The notes under the pieces are model-generated. The model worked only from the letters and a program-made list of their open reading frames with translations. It was not told the origin of the DNA and made no database searches. Positions 43,990 through 52,070 of a DNA stretch of 64,000 nt are shown here, piece by piece. Source of the DNA: Dongia_B sp035539215 (lineage in GTDB: Bacteria > Pseudomonadota > Alphaproteobacteria > Dongiales > Dongiaceae); the NCBI GenBank assembly GCA_035539215.1, contig DATLIX010000024.1, positions 38,148 to 102,147 on the forward strand. Reading direction: 5' to 3'. A program made the position numbers and the translations under genes. The number at the start of each line of letters is the position of its first letter. Position 1 is the stretch's first letter.

Positions 43990-44913
43990 TTATCGTGCGC
44001 CGCCGATCGCCTCGATATCAAAAGACGTCGTCTGATAGATCTCGTTGATCCAGTTGGAGAACAGCAGATGCGCATGCGGCCGCCAGCGATTGAGCGGCGT
44101 CAATGCCATGTCGTCATTGGGGAAATAGTTGAAGGGCAGCTTGATCGGAATCTCCGCATCGAGGTCGCGGAAATATTCATTCGCGAGAGAGCCGGAATCG
44201 TATTCCAGGTGATCGAGCACGAAGAGCCGGCGGAACTTCCGGTCTTCGATGACGCAGGCTCCTTTCTCCTCGGAATGGGCCAGCAGCGTGAGGGCCGGAC
44301 GGGCGGTGATATCCGCGGCGCGGATTTCCGCCCAGCGCGAGACCGGAATCGACACCTCGTCTGAGAAGCCATTGAGATAAGGCGACGAGGGATGCAGAAT
44401 TTTCTGCCGGTAGACCCCGAAGGCCTTCTCCGGAAGCTGGTGCTTCGGCACGCCATGGAAATGATAGAGTGCCGCCATCGCCCCCCAGCAGACATTCATC
44501 GTCGAATGCACGTTGGTTTGCGTCCAGGCGAAAATGCGCTGCATCTCATCCCAATAGGTGACGTCCTCATAGGGAATCGTCTCGACCGGCGCGCCGGTGA
44601 TGATGAAGCCGTCGAATTTCCGCCCTTGCGCCGATTCCCAGGTCTCATAGAAGGCGAGCAGATGCTCTTCCGAGGTATTCTTCGCCTTGTGGTTGCCGAT
44701 CCGCAGCAGGGAAAGTTCGACCTGCAGCGGCGAGGCGCCCAGCAGGCGCGCCATCTGCAGCTCGGTGGTGATCTTGTTGGGCATGAGGTTGAGGAGGCCG
44801 ATCTGCAGCGGACGAATGTCCTGCCGGACCGCCTCGGTCTCAGTCATGACGCGCACGCCCTCGACCACCAAGGTTTCGAAAGCGGGCAATTTATCGGGAA
44901 TCTTGATGGGCAT
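43990..44913 (-). CDS. metA: Homoserine O-acyltransferase MetA
   Basis: 307 residues from ATG 44913. Catalytic Cys142 (NVCWGA), His235 (LDHLE) and the conserved Glu237 are present at the family's own numbering, confirming this start. It activates homoserine for methionine synthesis. Residue 111 is Glu (APVET); the Bacillus cereus enzyme with Glu111 uses acetyl-CoA, whereas Escherichia coli has Gly111 and uses succinyl-CoA. So acetyl transfer is predicted here. Expression is under a SAM-II riboswitch with an attenuator hairpin just upstream. Confidence 0.95.
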   Translation of the reverse strand: MPIKIPDKLPAFETLVVEGVRVMTETEAVRQDIRPLQIGLLNLMPNKITTELQMARLLGASPLQVELSLLRIGNHKAKNTSEEHLLAFYETWESAQGRKFDGFIITGAPVETIPYEDVTYWDEMQRIFAWTQTNVHSTMNVCWGAMAALYHFHGVPKHQLPEKAFGVYRQKILHPSSPYLNGFSDEVSIPVSRWAEIRAADITARPALTLLAHSEEKGACVIEDRKFRRLFVLDHLEYDSGSLANEYFRDLDAEIPIKLPFNYFPNDDMALTPLNRWRPHAHLLFSNWINEIYQTTSFDIEAIGGAR

Positions 44914-44933
44914 AGCGGTCACCAAAAGAACGA

Positions 44934-44963
44934 ATAAGAGGCCGCTCCTGGTCCGCAGCGGCC
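44934..44963 (-). terminator. Attenuator hairpin downstream of the SAM-II riboswitch
   Basis: On the minus strand GGCCGCT and AGCGGCC (7 bp) form a stem with a 10-nt loop, followed by a T-rich run (TCTTATT). It lies between the aptamer and the metA start, so it could be a terminator or sequester the start; which one is not decided by sequence. Confidence 0.6.
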
Positions 44964-44964
44964 C

Positions 44965-45018
44965 TTTAGCGATTTATTTAACGTGGCTGCAAGCCGGCCG
45001 GCCAAATCACCACGCAGT
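44965..45018 (-). ncRNA. SAM-II riboswitch upstream of metA
   Basis: Read on the minus strand, the leader contains GTGATTTGGCC, then CTTGCAGCCACGTTAAA, then CGCTAAA, the invariant blocks and order of the SAM-II aptamer pseudoknot. The position, about 52 bp before the metA start, is the classic one in Alphaproteobacteria. It would lower metA expression when S-adenosylmethionine is high. Confidence 0.92.
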
Positions 45019-45092
45019 CTTCAATCGGCATTGTCTATAGCGAAACCGCTAGCCGGTGTCCAGTTCTCGCATTGGTGTGCCGGGGACCCGAT

Positions 45093-45923
45093 CTAGACGG
45101 CGCGGGCGACCACTTCAGTCGGCGCGAGCAAGCCCTGTTCCAGCAGCTTGACCATATTCGCGACCTTTTGCGGCGCGGTTTCCCCCATTAGGATATGCAG
45201 GCCCAGCAGCGGCGGCTGGGCGCTCGCGGCGGCGCGGGCCTGCATCTGGCGGAAGAAGTCGAGGGCGAAATCGCGGCGGCTGCGCGTCTTGTAAACGGCA
45301 AATCCTGCTGATTCCAGAAGCTGCCGGTAGGTCGCGGCGGTTTCGACGAAGCTGGTCTCGCCGCTCGATGCCCATGGCAGCGGAAAGGTCATTGCGCCAT
45401 CCGCCTCACGCATGACGTCATAGATACCGATGAAGCCGCCCGGTTTCAGCACGCGGCGGACGCCGCTGAACAGCTTCGCCTTATCCGCGATATTCATGCC
45501 GACATGCAGCATATAGGCGCCATCAAAATGAGCGGCGCCATGGGGCAGATCCAGGGCGCTGCCGTGCTGATAGCTGACCTTGTCGCCCAGGCCGACATAT
45601 TCCGCCAGCATCGCGGCAGCCTCGACATAGTCCTTCGTCAGATCGATGCCGGTGACGCGGCAATCCCATTCATCGGCGAAATAGCGCGAGGCGCCGCCGA
45701 GGCCGGAGCCGATATCGAGCAGTTGCATCTCCGGCTTCAGCTCCAGTTGCGCCGCGAAATCGACGGTCGCCGGCCGTCCGCCGATATGAAATTCATCGAC
45801 CGGCGCCAGATCGGCCGGCACGAGCTGGCCGAGATCCTTGCCCGACGCCACCAATGCCCGCAGGATCGTCCGCTGCAAGGCATCTTGTGCATAATGCCGG
45901 GCGACATCTTGCTCGTATTCCAT
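45093..45923 (-). CDS. Class I SAM-dependent methyltransferase
   Basis: 276 residues. Motif I LLDIGSGLGG (about 68-77), with the family opening VDEFHIGGRPATVDF just before it; the next strand is VTGIDLT. It resembles small-molecule O/N-methyltransferases of the sarcosine/dimethylglycine and gamma-tocopherol type. Substrate unknown. It reads in the same direction as metA and lies upstream of its riboswitch, so it has an independent promoter. Confidence 0.85.
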   Translation of the reverse strand: MEYEQDVARHYAQDALQRTILRALVASGKDLGQLVPADLAPVDEFHIGGRPATVDFAAQLELKPEMQLLDIGSGLGGASRYFADEWDCRVTGIDLTKDYVEAAAMLAEYVGLGDKVSYQHGSALDLPHGAAHFDGAYMLHVGMNIADKAKLFSGVRRVLKPGGFIGIYDVMREADGAMTFPLPWASSGETSFVETAATYRQLLESAGFAVYKTRSRRDFALDFFRQMQARAAASAQPPLLGLHILMGETAPQKVANMVKLLEQGLLAPTEVVARAV

Positions 45924-46077
45924 GCTGCGATCCTTCAGCTGCCAGAGGGTCTGTCGCGAGAATGCTGGTCGAGGGCGTATCCGTCGAGGACATGTGCAAG
46001 AGCGTACCGGACCAGCCGTGAGCCGGCTCCCGGCAAGCGCCCCTGTTGATCGTCAGGCTATCAATCGTCGGGCTTTT

Positions 46078-46519
46078 TCAAATTGGCCGCGGCTTTTCCG
46101 CAGCAAGGGCGGCGCCCCGGGCCTTGATATATTGCAGGCCAGTATCGCACATTGCCGCGACAATGACAGCCCCGGGCTGCAGTGCCTGGATCGTGTACAC
46201 GTGCTCGACCCGATCGGCAATGGCAGGCTGCCATAGCGGTACGATGAAACCGGCAGCAATGCCGTCGATGGTCCAGGAGTCGAGGCGATCGCTACCGGCC
46301 GGCAACAATCCGGTTCCCGCGATCGTCGCGTTCACCGCTGCTGCGATTGCCGGCGGCCAGGAAGGCCGCTGCCGTCAGCAGGAAGGTAGCGATCGTCAAG
46401 GCGATCAGCGGTGGTTGCGCAAAGAAAGGCGCAAACCCGCCCCAGCCCAGAATTGCCAGACCGGGATAAAGCAGAACCGCCGGCAAGACGACGAGCTTCA
46501 GATCGATTGCGGGTGACAT
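46078..46519 (-). pseudogene. Frameshifted isoprenylcysteine methyltransferase (ICMT) remnant
   Basis: From ATG 46519 the frame reads IDLKLVVLPAVLLYPGLAIL and continues to GNRSSGERDDRGNRIVAG, then stops (46292). The preserved order matches the ICMT-family N-terminal half. The continuation RLDSWTIDG is found in another frame, and IQALQPGAVIVAA may be an altered version of the later AIQPGHTLVT block. So the gene appears broken by at least one frameshift and an internal loss. The match to the C-terminal half is weak. Confidence 0.55.
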
Positions 46520-46547
46520 GGAGGACGGCATGCGGAGGCCGATGGCG

Positions 46548-46754
46548 CTAGCTGCGCAGGAAAAACCGCCAGCGCTGCTTGGGGTTGTCCTGCGGCCAGA
46601 CCTCTGCGCGGATCAGTCTAAGCGGCCCTTTCTCCACGAGATCCTCGGCGCAGACGCGGCGAATTGCGACCGCTGCCGTGGTCGCCTCGACTTCCCGGAT
46701 CGGCGGTCCGTCGGGCAGCCCGTCTTGAAACATCTGAATGGCAAAGATTCGCAT
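46548..46754 (-). CDS. Small conserved protein
   Basis: 68 residues, MRIFAIQMFQDGLPDGPPIR at the start and WRFFLRS at the end, no membrane segment. The ribosome site (GGAGG 7-8 nt before the ATG) and good codon use argue it is translated. It is next to the ICMT remnant. I do not recognise the family. Confidence 0.65.
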   Translation of the reverse strand: MRIFAIQMFQDGLPDGPPIREVEATTAAVAIRRVCAEDLVEKGPLRLIRAEVWPQDNPKQRWRFFLRS

Positions 46755-46903
46755 GACCCAGCCTCCCCAACGCAGCCCTCCCCGATATCGCCGGGAGTCT
46801 AGCATCATCCCCCGGGTCGTGCCGTAAAGGTTCTGTGAGCACGCTGCCTTATCCCGACTCGTGTTCGATGACATATCCATGGCACCGCGCCTCGCCGCCG
46901 CAA

Positions 46904-47944
46904 TCAGATGCGCGGATCGAAAGCCGGCCGATAGGCGAAGAGGCCCGGCGTTCCGCCCGTCATGATGAAGAGAACGGCATCGCCAGCGCGGTAGACGCCC
47001 GCGCGCAAAGCTGCGAGCAGGCCGGCAAACGCCTTGCCGCCATAGACGGGATCGAGCAGCAGCCCCTCGGTCCGGGCCATCAGATGAACGGCTTCGAACA
47101 TGGCCTCCGTCGGTATGCCGTAGCCCGCACCCAGCTGGTCGCCCACGACATCGATCGCAGCAGGATCAATGGCCGCATCTTCCTGCAGCAATGCCAGCGC
47201 GGCGCACGCCAGCTCATGGGTTCTGCCGCGCGTTGCCGCTGCCGGCGTCAGCACGGCGAAAGATTGTACCCGAAGCGGGTCTGCTCCAAGGGCCGCCAGC
47301 CCGGCAGCAAGACCGGCATGGGTGCCGGAGCTGCCATTGGGGACGATGATGCGGGTGAAGTTCTCGGCTGCCGCGCGCTCCTGCGCCACGATCTCCGCCG
47401 CACAGGCGGCATAGCCCAGACAGGCGACCGGCGTGGAACCGCCAGAGGCCATCACCACATACGGGCGTCGGCCCTGCTTGCGCAGCAGATCGGCGCGTTC
47501 CGCCGCGAAGGCCGCCGCATCCGCATCGCCCGGCAGATCGTGAATCGTGGCGCCGAACAGCTCGTCGAGCAGGATGTTGCCGTTGCGGCGATACGCTTCG
47601 TCTTCGCGCGGCACGACGCGGCGAAGAATCAGTTCGCAGGCGAGGCCCGCGCGCCCGGCAACGGCAGCGCTGAGGCGCGCATGGTTCGACTGGATGCCGC
47701 CAGTGGTGATGAAGGTATCGCAACCGCTCGCCAGGGCTTCGCCGATGAGGAATTCCAGCTTGCGCAGCTTGTTGCCCCCGCCGCCGATCCCCATGAGGTC
47801 ATCCCGCTTCACGAAGAGGCAGATATTGGCCGCGTCCTTGCCGAGCGCCTGTTCGAGCCGCGGCAGCCGCTGGATCGGCGTCGCGCCCTCAAGCAGCGCC
47901 GTGCGGCTGAACCGCGCCAATGCGGGCAAATGCTCTCTGTTCAT
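46904..47944 (-). CDS. PLP-dependent D-cysteine desulfhydrase / ACC-deaminase-like enzyme
   Basis: 346 residues. PLP lysine in GGGNKLRKLE near residue 56-60, then GIQSNHARLSAAVAG, and a glycine-rich phosphate-binding loop (PNGSSGTHAG). This layout is DcyD/ACC deaminase; DcyD-type proteins break down D-cysteine to pyruvate, H2S and ammonia. The two activities are not separable by eye. ATG 47944 has GGGAGG upstream. It is divergent from a cupin gene. Confidence 0.88.
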   Translation of the reverse strand: MNREHLPALARFSRTALLEGATPIQRLPRLEQALGKDAANICLFVKRDDLMGIGGGGNKLRKLEFLIGEALASGCDTFITTGGIQSNHARLSAAVAGRAGLACELILRRVVPREDEAYRRNGNILLDELFGATIHDLPGDADAAAFAAERADLLRKQGRRPYVVMASGGSTPVACLGYAACAAEIVAQERAAAENFTRIIVPNGSSGTHAGLAAGLAALGADPLRVQSFAVLTPAAATRGRTHELACAALALLQEDAAIDPAAIDVVGDQLGAGYGIPTEAMFEAVHLMARTEGLLLDPVYGGKAFAGLLAALRAGVYRAGDAVLFIMTGGTPGLFAYRPAFDPRI

Positions 47945-48229
47945 GCGACAAGCCTCCCTCTGACCATAGATCCAGGTCACCGCTTGCGGAGCCGCTGCGA
48001 CGGCGACAGCATGCCGGATTTCAAGATCGAAGCCAATCGCCGCCATGGATGCAAGCGCCCCGCAGATGACTGTGCAGCGCATCCGACAGCAAGCTGCCGC
48101 AGCGCGGCTGCGCCTGGGCATTGCACCTCCGCGCTGTTGGTTTGACGGCGACGGCGGTGTAACCTCAAGCGGCATTCACGCCCGTCAGCCGGGCGCTCTT
48201 TCCATCCGCGCTCATAAACGGAGTACCAG

Positions 48230-48733
48230 ATGACCGACCAGGCCAGCGTCCTCGCCGAAAAGCTGATCCGCAATTTCGACTCCATCGCTTTGGAGCACGA
48301 GGTCCGCGGCCCGCTGTATGAATCGCGCAATGCGCGCCTGGCTCCGGGCACTGCGGCGCGCAAGCTTGGCGCCTCGATCGATATCGTGGCGCCGGGCAAA
48401 CGCTCTTGCCCTTATCACTTCCATTATGGGCAGGAGGAAATGTTCATCGTGCTGGAAGGCAGCGGCACCTTGCGGGTTGCCGGCGAGATGCTGCCGATCC
48501 GCAGCGGCGATGTCGCGTTCATTCCGGCGGGACCTGAATATCCGCACCAGATCATCAACACCTCTGACCAGCCGCTGAAATATCTCTCGATCGGCACGCG
48601 CGAGTCACCGGAGCTCTGCGAGTATCCTGATTCCGGCAAATACGCCGCCTTCGCCACCAGCGCCAGCGGCAAGCGCGTCCATGTCGTCCAGCGCGCCGAG
48701 CAGAGCCTCGATTACTGGGACGGCGAGCCCTGA
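48230..48733 (+). CDS. Cupin-domain protein
   Basis: 167 residues. Cupin motif 1 is HFHYGQEEMFIVLEGSGTL and motif 2 PAGPEYPHQIIN, with metal-binding His/Glu residues; the whole protein is one cupin domain plus a C-terminal tail. It could be an enzyme or a sensor; no activity is assigned. GGAG precedes the ATG. It is divergent from the desulfhydrase gene, 285 bp away. Confidence 0.85.
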   Translation: MTDQASVLAEKLIRNFDSIALEHEVRGPLYESRNARLAPGTAARKLGASIDIVAPGKRSCPYHFHYGQEEMFIVLEGSGTLRVAGEMLPIRSGDVAFIPAGPEYPHQIINTSDQPLKYLSIGTRESPELCEYPDSGKYAAFATSASGKRVHVVQRAEQSLDYWDGEP

Positions 48734-49077
48734 CCGGCACCGGCCTAATAACGCCTCACGCCCGCTTTCGGCGCCGACGGACCTGATCGCGGGTCTTGAT
48801 CGACGGAGCATGCGGTCGCTGCCATGGACCGGATCAAGCCCAGTGGTGACAGCAGGAGAATGCGGCTCGTGCCAGCATCACGTCAAATTCTCTTGCCATT
48901 GCCGGGCTTGAACCGGCAATCCACACCAACGGCCTCCGAGATATCTGTCGGGCCGATCTCAGTCCTGTAATCCATGTTGACAGCGGTACGGCTGACGCCG
49001 GGTGCGTGTTCAAGCGATAACTTTCGTCAAGCTCGATGGCAGCAGAGGCGCAAGACACCTCCAGTCAAACCCCACCC
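48734..49077. other. Intergenic region with REP-like palindrome
   Basis: 344 bp between convergent genes with no recognised gene. The notable element is the dyad ATTGCCGG-N7-CCGGCAAT at 48898-48920, which resembles dispersed alphaproteobacterial palindromes. It looks superficially like a tRNA T-arm complement but has no acceptor or anticodon structure. Confidence 0.5.
48898..48920. repeat. REP-like palindrome
   Basis: Perfect 8-bp arms ATTGCCGG / CCGGCAAT with loop GCTTGAA. Confidence 0.6.
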
Positions 49078-51144
49078 TCACACCAGATCGCGCTTGATCC
49101 TCTTCTGCCAGCTGCGTTCGAAGACCAGCTTGCCCTGTTCATGGGCTTCGAGATGCATGTCGATGATGAAATGCGTCTTGCTGCAGGTCATCGAACCCCA
49201 GCTGTGATGGCGGATCGTCGTATCCTTGCGTTCGATCTCGACGTAATTGTCGGTCGTCACCTGGGCCGACAGGGGATCGCCATCGGTTATGGTGTAGATG
49301 GCATTGCCTTCCGAGGTGACCGTATAGCCGATATCGGCGAATTCCTTCTTATAGGTCCAGCGCGGGAAGTCGACCTGCATCCGGCCGGTCAGCAGATCGC
49401 GGGTGACACAGCGCCGGGTCTTCGCCTGCAGCTGATGATCGACATAGGGCGTCGGCGCGGCTTTCTCCGCCGGACCGAAATCCGGCAGCTTTGCATCCTG
49501 CTTGCGCGGCGGGCGCACCGGCAGGTTGAGATAGCTGTCGGCGCTGTGGAGCGTCAGGGTGACCGGCTCCGGCGAGGGCCAAGCGATCGGCCAATAGGTA
49601 GTGGAGACCGAGACGGCGATGCGATGGCCTTTCTTGAAGGCATGGGCGATATCGTCGAGATCGACCACGGCTTCATAGGTCTTGCCGGGCTTCAGCGGCG
49701 TCGGCTTCTCATGACTGTCGCGATGGGTAAGATTGAGAAGCCCCACCGTCACGCGCTGTGACGCGCCATCCGGCGCCACATCGTTCAGGCGCACGCTGAC
49801 CAGCGCCAGTTCCCGGTCGCTGCTGAATTTGATGCGCAATTGCGGCGCGCCCAGGACCTCGGTGCGCTCCTTCAAGGGTGCGGAGACGAAGACCAGCGAC
49901 CCGCCGTCATCCTCGCGCTGGTCGGTCGGCCAATCGGCATCGCCGCCATAGCGCCCGACCTCGCCTGCGCCGAGCCCAACCCAGAGCGGCGAGCAGAGCG
50001 TAAGCTTGAGGCTTGGACGCTTGCGCCCACCCAGCTCGCCGGCGCGCGCGGCCTGCCGGTTGCCGTCGGCATTGAGCCGCAGCTTCTGCCAATCGATGCG
50101 GGGCGAGGGCCACTGTTCTTCCGCCACCCAGCGGCCGGGGCGTTGCGTGTAGCAGGTCTGCGGCGCCTGGCTCTCCTGCATCCAGACCCGGTACATCGGT
50201 TCATCCATGATCCCCCGGCCACTTTCGTCCGGCGTGTTTTTGCCCTTCATCCAATGATCGAACCAGCGGATCACCTCCTGCAGCCAGCCGATCGGCTCGC
50301 CCACCGTCACCTCATGGGGATAGGAATGCGCCCAGGGACCGATCAGGCCCTTTCGCGGCACGTCCAGGCCGGCGAGAAGGCGCGGGATCGCTTCCGAATA
50401 ATTGTCGGCCCAGCCATTGACCGCATAGACCGGGATCTTGATCTTGGCGAAATCCTCGCAGACCGAACCCTGCTGCCAATAGGCGTCGCGGCGCTGATGC
50501 TTGGCCCAGGTGAGGATCCAGGGCTCGTTGGCCTTCAGGCGCTCCAGCCACATCGCCCGCCAGCGCTCGCCGTGGAACTCCGGATCGGGCGGCAGGTCGT
50601 TATTGGCCATCATGGTCGAGGACCAGTCGAAATTATCCTTCGACATGCAGCCGCCGACATAATGCACATCGGTGGCGTAGCGATCATCGGTGGAGCCGAT
50701 GGTGACGATCGTTTTCAAGGCCGGCGGCTGCAGTGCCGCGATCTGCAAGCCGTTGAAGCCGCCCCAGGAGATGCCGATCATGCCGACGCCGCCATCGCAC
50801 CATGTCTGCGCGGCGGCCCAGGCGATCGCCTCGACACCGTCGTGCTGTTCCTGCGGCGTGTATTCGTCGGTGATCAGCCCCTCGCTGTCGCCGGAGCCGC
50901 GGATATCGAGCCGCAGGCAGGCATAGCCATGGCCGGCCAGATATTCATGCTTGCTGTTGTCGCCGGTGCGGGTCCCTTCCCGCTTACGATAGGGGACATA
51001 TTCGATGATCGCCGGCACGGGATGACGTTCGGCATCTTCCGGCAGCCAGAGCTTGGCGGCGAGGCGCACGCCGTCCGCCATGGGAATGAAGACGTTCTCC
51101 ACCACCCGCACCCGATGCGGAAACCGCTTCACCACCTTTGTCAT
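49078..51144 (-). CDS. CocE/NonD-family hydrolase
   Basis: 688 residues from ATG 51144 (GGGGGAAGC upstream). An alpha/beta hydrolase with nucleophile Ser in GISWGGFNG (about residue 130) is followed by a helical cap (about 175-260) and a jelly-roll C-terminal region from about 370 (GLLNLTHRDSH). This is the X-Pro dipeptidyl-peptidase/cocaine-esterase architecture; substrates are esters, amides or beta-lactam acyls. The neighbours do not indicate a pathway. A GntR-like palindrome lies upstream. Confidence 0.88.
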   Translation of the reverse strand: MTKVVKRFPHRVRVVENVFIPMADGVRLAAKLWLPEDAERHPVPAIIEYVPYRKREGTRTGDNSKHEYLAGHGYACLRLDIRGSGDSEGLITDEYTPQEQHDGVEAIAWAAAQTWCDGGVGMIGISWGGFNGLQIAALQPPALKTIVTIGSTDDRYATDVHYVGGCMSKDNFDWSSTMMANNDLPPDPEFHGERWRAMWLERLKANEPWILTWAKHQRRDAYWQQGSVCEDFAKIKIPVYAVNGWADNYSEAIPRLLAGLDVPRKGLIGPWAHSYPHEVTVGEPIGWLQEVIRWFDHWMKGKNTPDESGRGIMDEPMYRVWMQESQAPQTCYTQRPGRWVAEEQWPSPRIDWQKLRLNADGNRQAARAGELGGRKRPSLKLTLCSPLWVGLGAGEVGRYGGDADWPTDQREDDGGSLVFVSAPLKERTEVLGAPQLRIKFSSDRELALVSVRLNDVAPDGASQRVTVGLLNLTHRDSHEKPTPLKPGKTYEAVVDLDDIAHAFKKGHRIAVSVSTTYWPIAWPSPEPVTLTLHSADSYLNLPVRPPRKQDAKLPDFGPAEKAAPTPYVDHQLQAKTRRCVTRDLLTGRMQVDFPRWTYKKEFADIGYTVTSEGNAIYTITDGDPLSAQVTTDNYVEIERKDTTIRHHSWGSMTCSKTHFIIDMHLEAHEQGKLVFERSWQKRIKRDLV

Positions 51145-51498
51145 GCTTCCCCCGATATGCCTGCCTTGATCTTGTATTTGGTGATCTTTGTGTCTGATCG
51201 CCGCGCCCGACGTGATCCGGCCATATGCCGCGATCCCGCAGGCGCATCCGCGACTCCCTTCGGCGGTGCCGCAGATTCGCTCATCATCAAGCTGTATACA
51301 GGTTAAATGGACGAAGTGACAAAAGCAAGATGAAGCGATCCGGGCCCCCCTCTGCGCGGCGCATATCACGCCGGACAGAACGCCGCCGCGAGGCACCGCC
51401 CCTCGCAGGAGCAAGCGCGCGGGTTGAGCTTGTCCGGCCAAGCTGTACTTTTTTGGATGCGTTAGCTGACAGCAAGCGCAGAGGCGTCGCCTAGGGGA
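51145..51498. other. Intergenic region with GntR-like palindrome
   Basis: 354 bp upstream of the hydrolase. CTGTATACAG (51292-51301) is a perfect 10-bp dyad within AT-rich DNA, about 150 bp from the hydrolase start, a plausible operator. No gene recognised. Confidence 0.45.
51292..51301. promoter_or_regulatory. GntR-type palindrome
   Basis: CTGTATACAG, self-complementary; similar cores (TTGTATACAA) are recognised by FCD-type GntR regulators. A GntR gene is not adjacent. Confidence 0.4.
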
Positions 51499-51744
51499 TC
51501 ATCGCCAATCATATGGTTCATGCACGGCGCCGACGATCATGGCCACCGCCAGAAAGCCGATGATCCCGGCAAACATCGTCGCCAGCAGACCGGCATCCAA
51601 AGCCCAGCAGGCCACCATCCAGACGACGGCATTGGCCGCGCAGGCCAGTAGCCGCAGCAGGGTCACCGAAGGTCGAGCGAAATGACGCGTCGCATTCGCC
51701 GCCGCCCCGGCAGGCGGCTTGCGGGCCTGTAAGTCGACCTTCAT
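51499..51744 (-). CDS. Small membrane protein
   Basis: 81 residues with two predicted membrane segments in the C-terminal half (LLACAANAVVWMVACWALDA and LLATMFAGIIGFLAVAMIVG). ATG 51744 has a GGGGGG-type site. No family is recognised. It stands alone. Confidence 0.55.
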   Translation of the reverse strand: MKVDLQARKPPAGAAANATRHFARPSVTLLRLLACAANAVVWMVACWALDAGLLATMFAGIIGFLAVAMIVGAVHEPYDWR

Positions 51745-52070
51745 GAAAGCCCCCCAACGTCCCCAAATCATCAGGCCAGGTTTACATCCGGTGGGGTTGT
51801 GTCGGCCCTGCCACAGGCGAACCGCTGCCGATGAGCCGCCAGACTCGCCGCCACGGTCGCTGCCATCCCCGTCCGTGCCGCATTTTATCTCAAAATGCCG
51901 ATAATTGTGAGCGGCAATCGACTTTGCCTTAGAAATTGCAGGGTTCAGCGATGGGAAACAGCCCGATACACCTGTGAGGTCGCCGGACAGGCAGCCCGGG
52001 TTCCGACCATGCCGGTTGCCGGCACGGTCGTCGCTCATTTCAGCACCACGCCGTTCCCGCCGGGCGGGCG
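51745..52070. other. Intergenic region between two leftward genes
   Basis: 326 bp. AT-rich patch at 51880-51940 probably holds the promoter of the small membrane protein. A hairpin at 52007-52027 follows the Met-rich protein gene. Nothing else recognised. Confidence 0.4.
52007..52027 (-). terminator. Hairpin after the Spy-like gene
   Basis: CC-A-TGCCGG / CCGGCA-C-GG with a TTG loop and one mismatch, 44 bp past the Spy-like stop. No T-run on either side, so only a tentative terminator. Confidence 0.35.

Noticed and set aside
48894..48925. Possible tRNA T-arm
   Set aside because: The palindrome resembles a T-arm complement but no acceptor stem, anticodon arm or 3' CCA-compatible end can be built.
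49840..51306. Forward frame of 488 residues
   Set aside because: Antisense to the CocE/NonD hydrolase, whose motifs are clear; shadow of high GC third positions.
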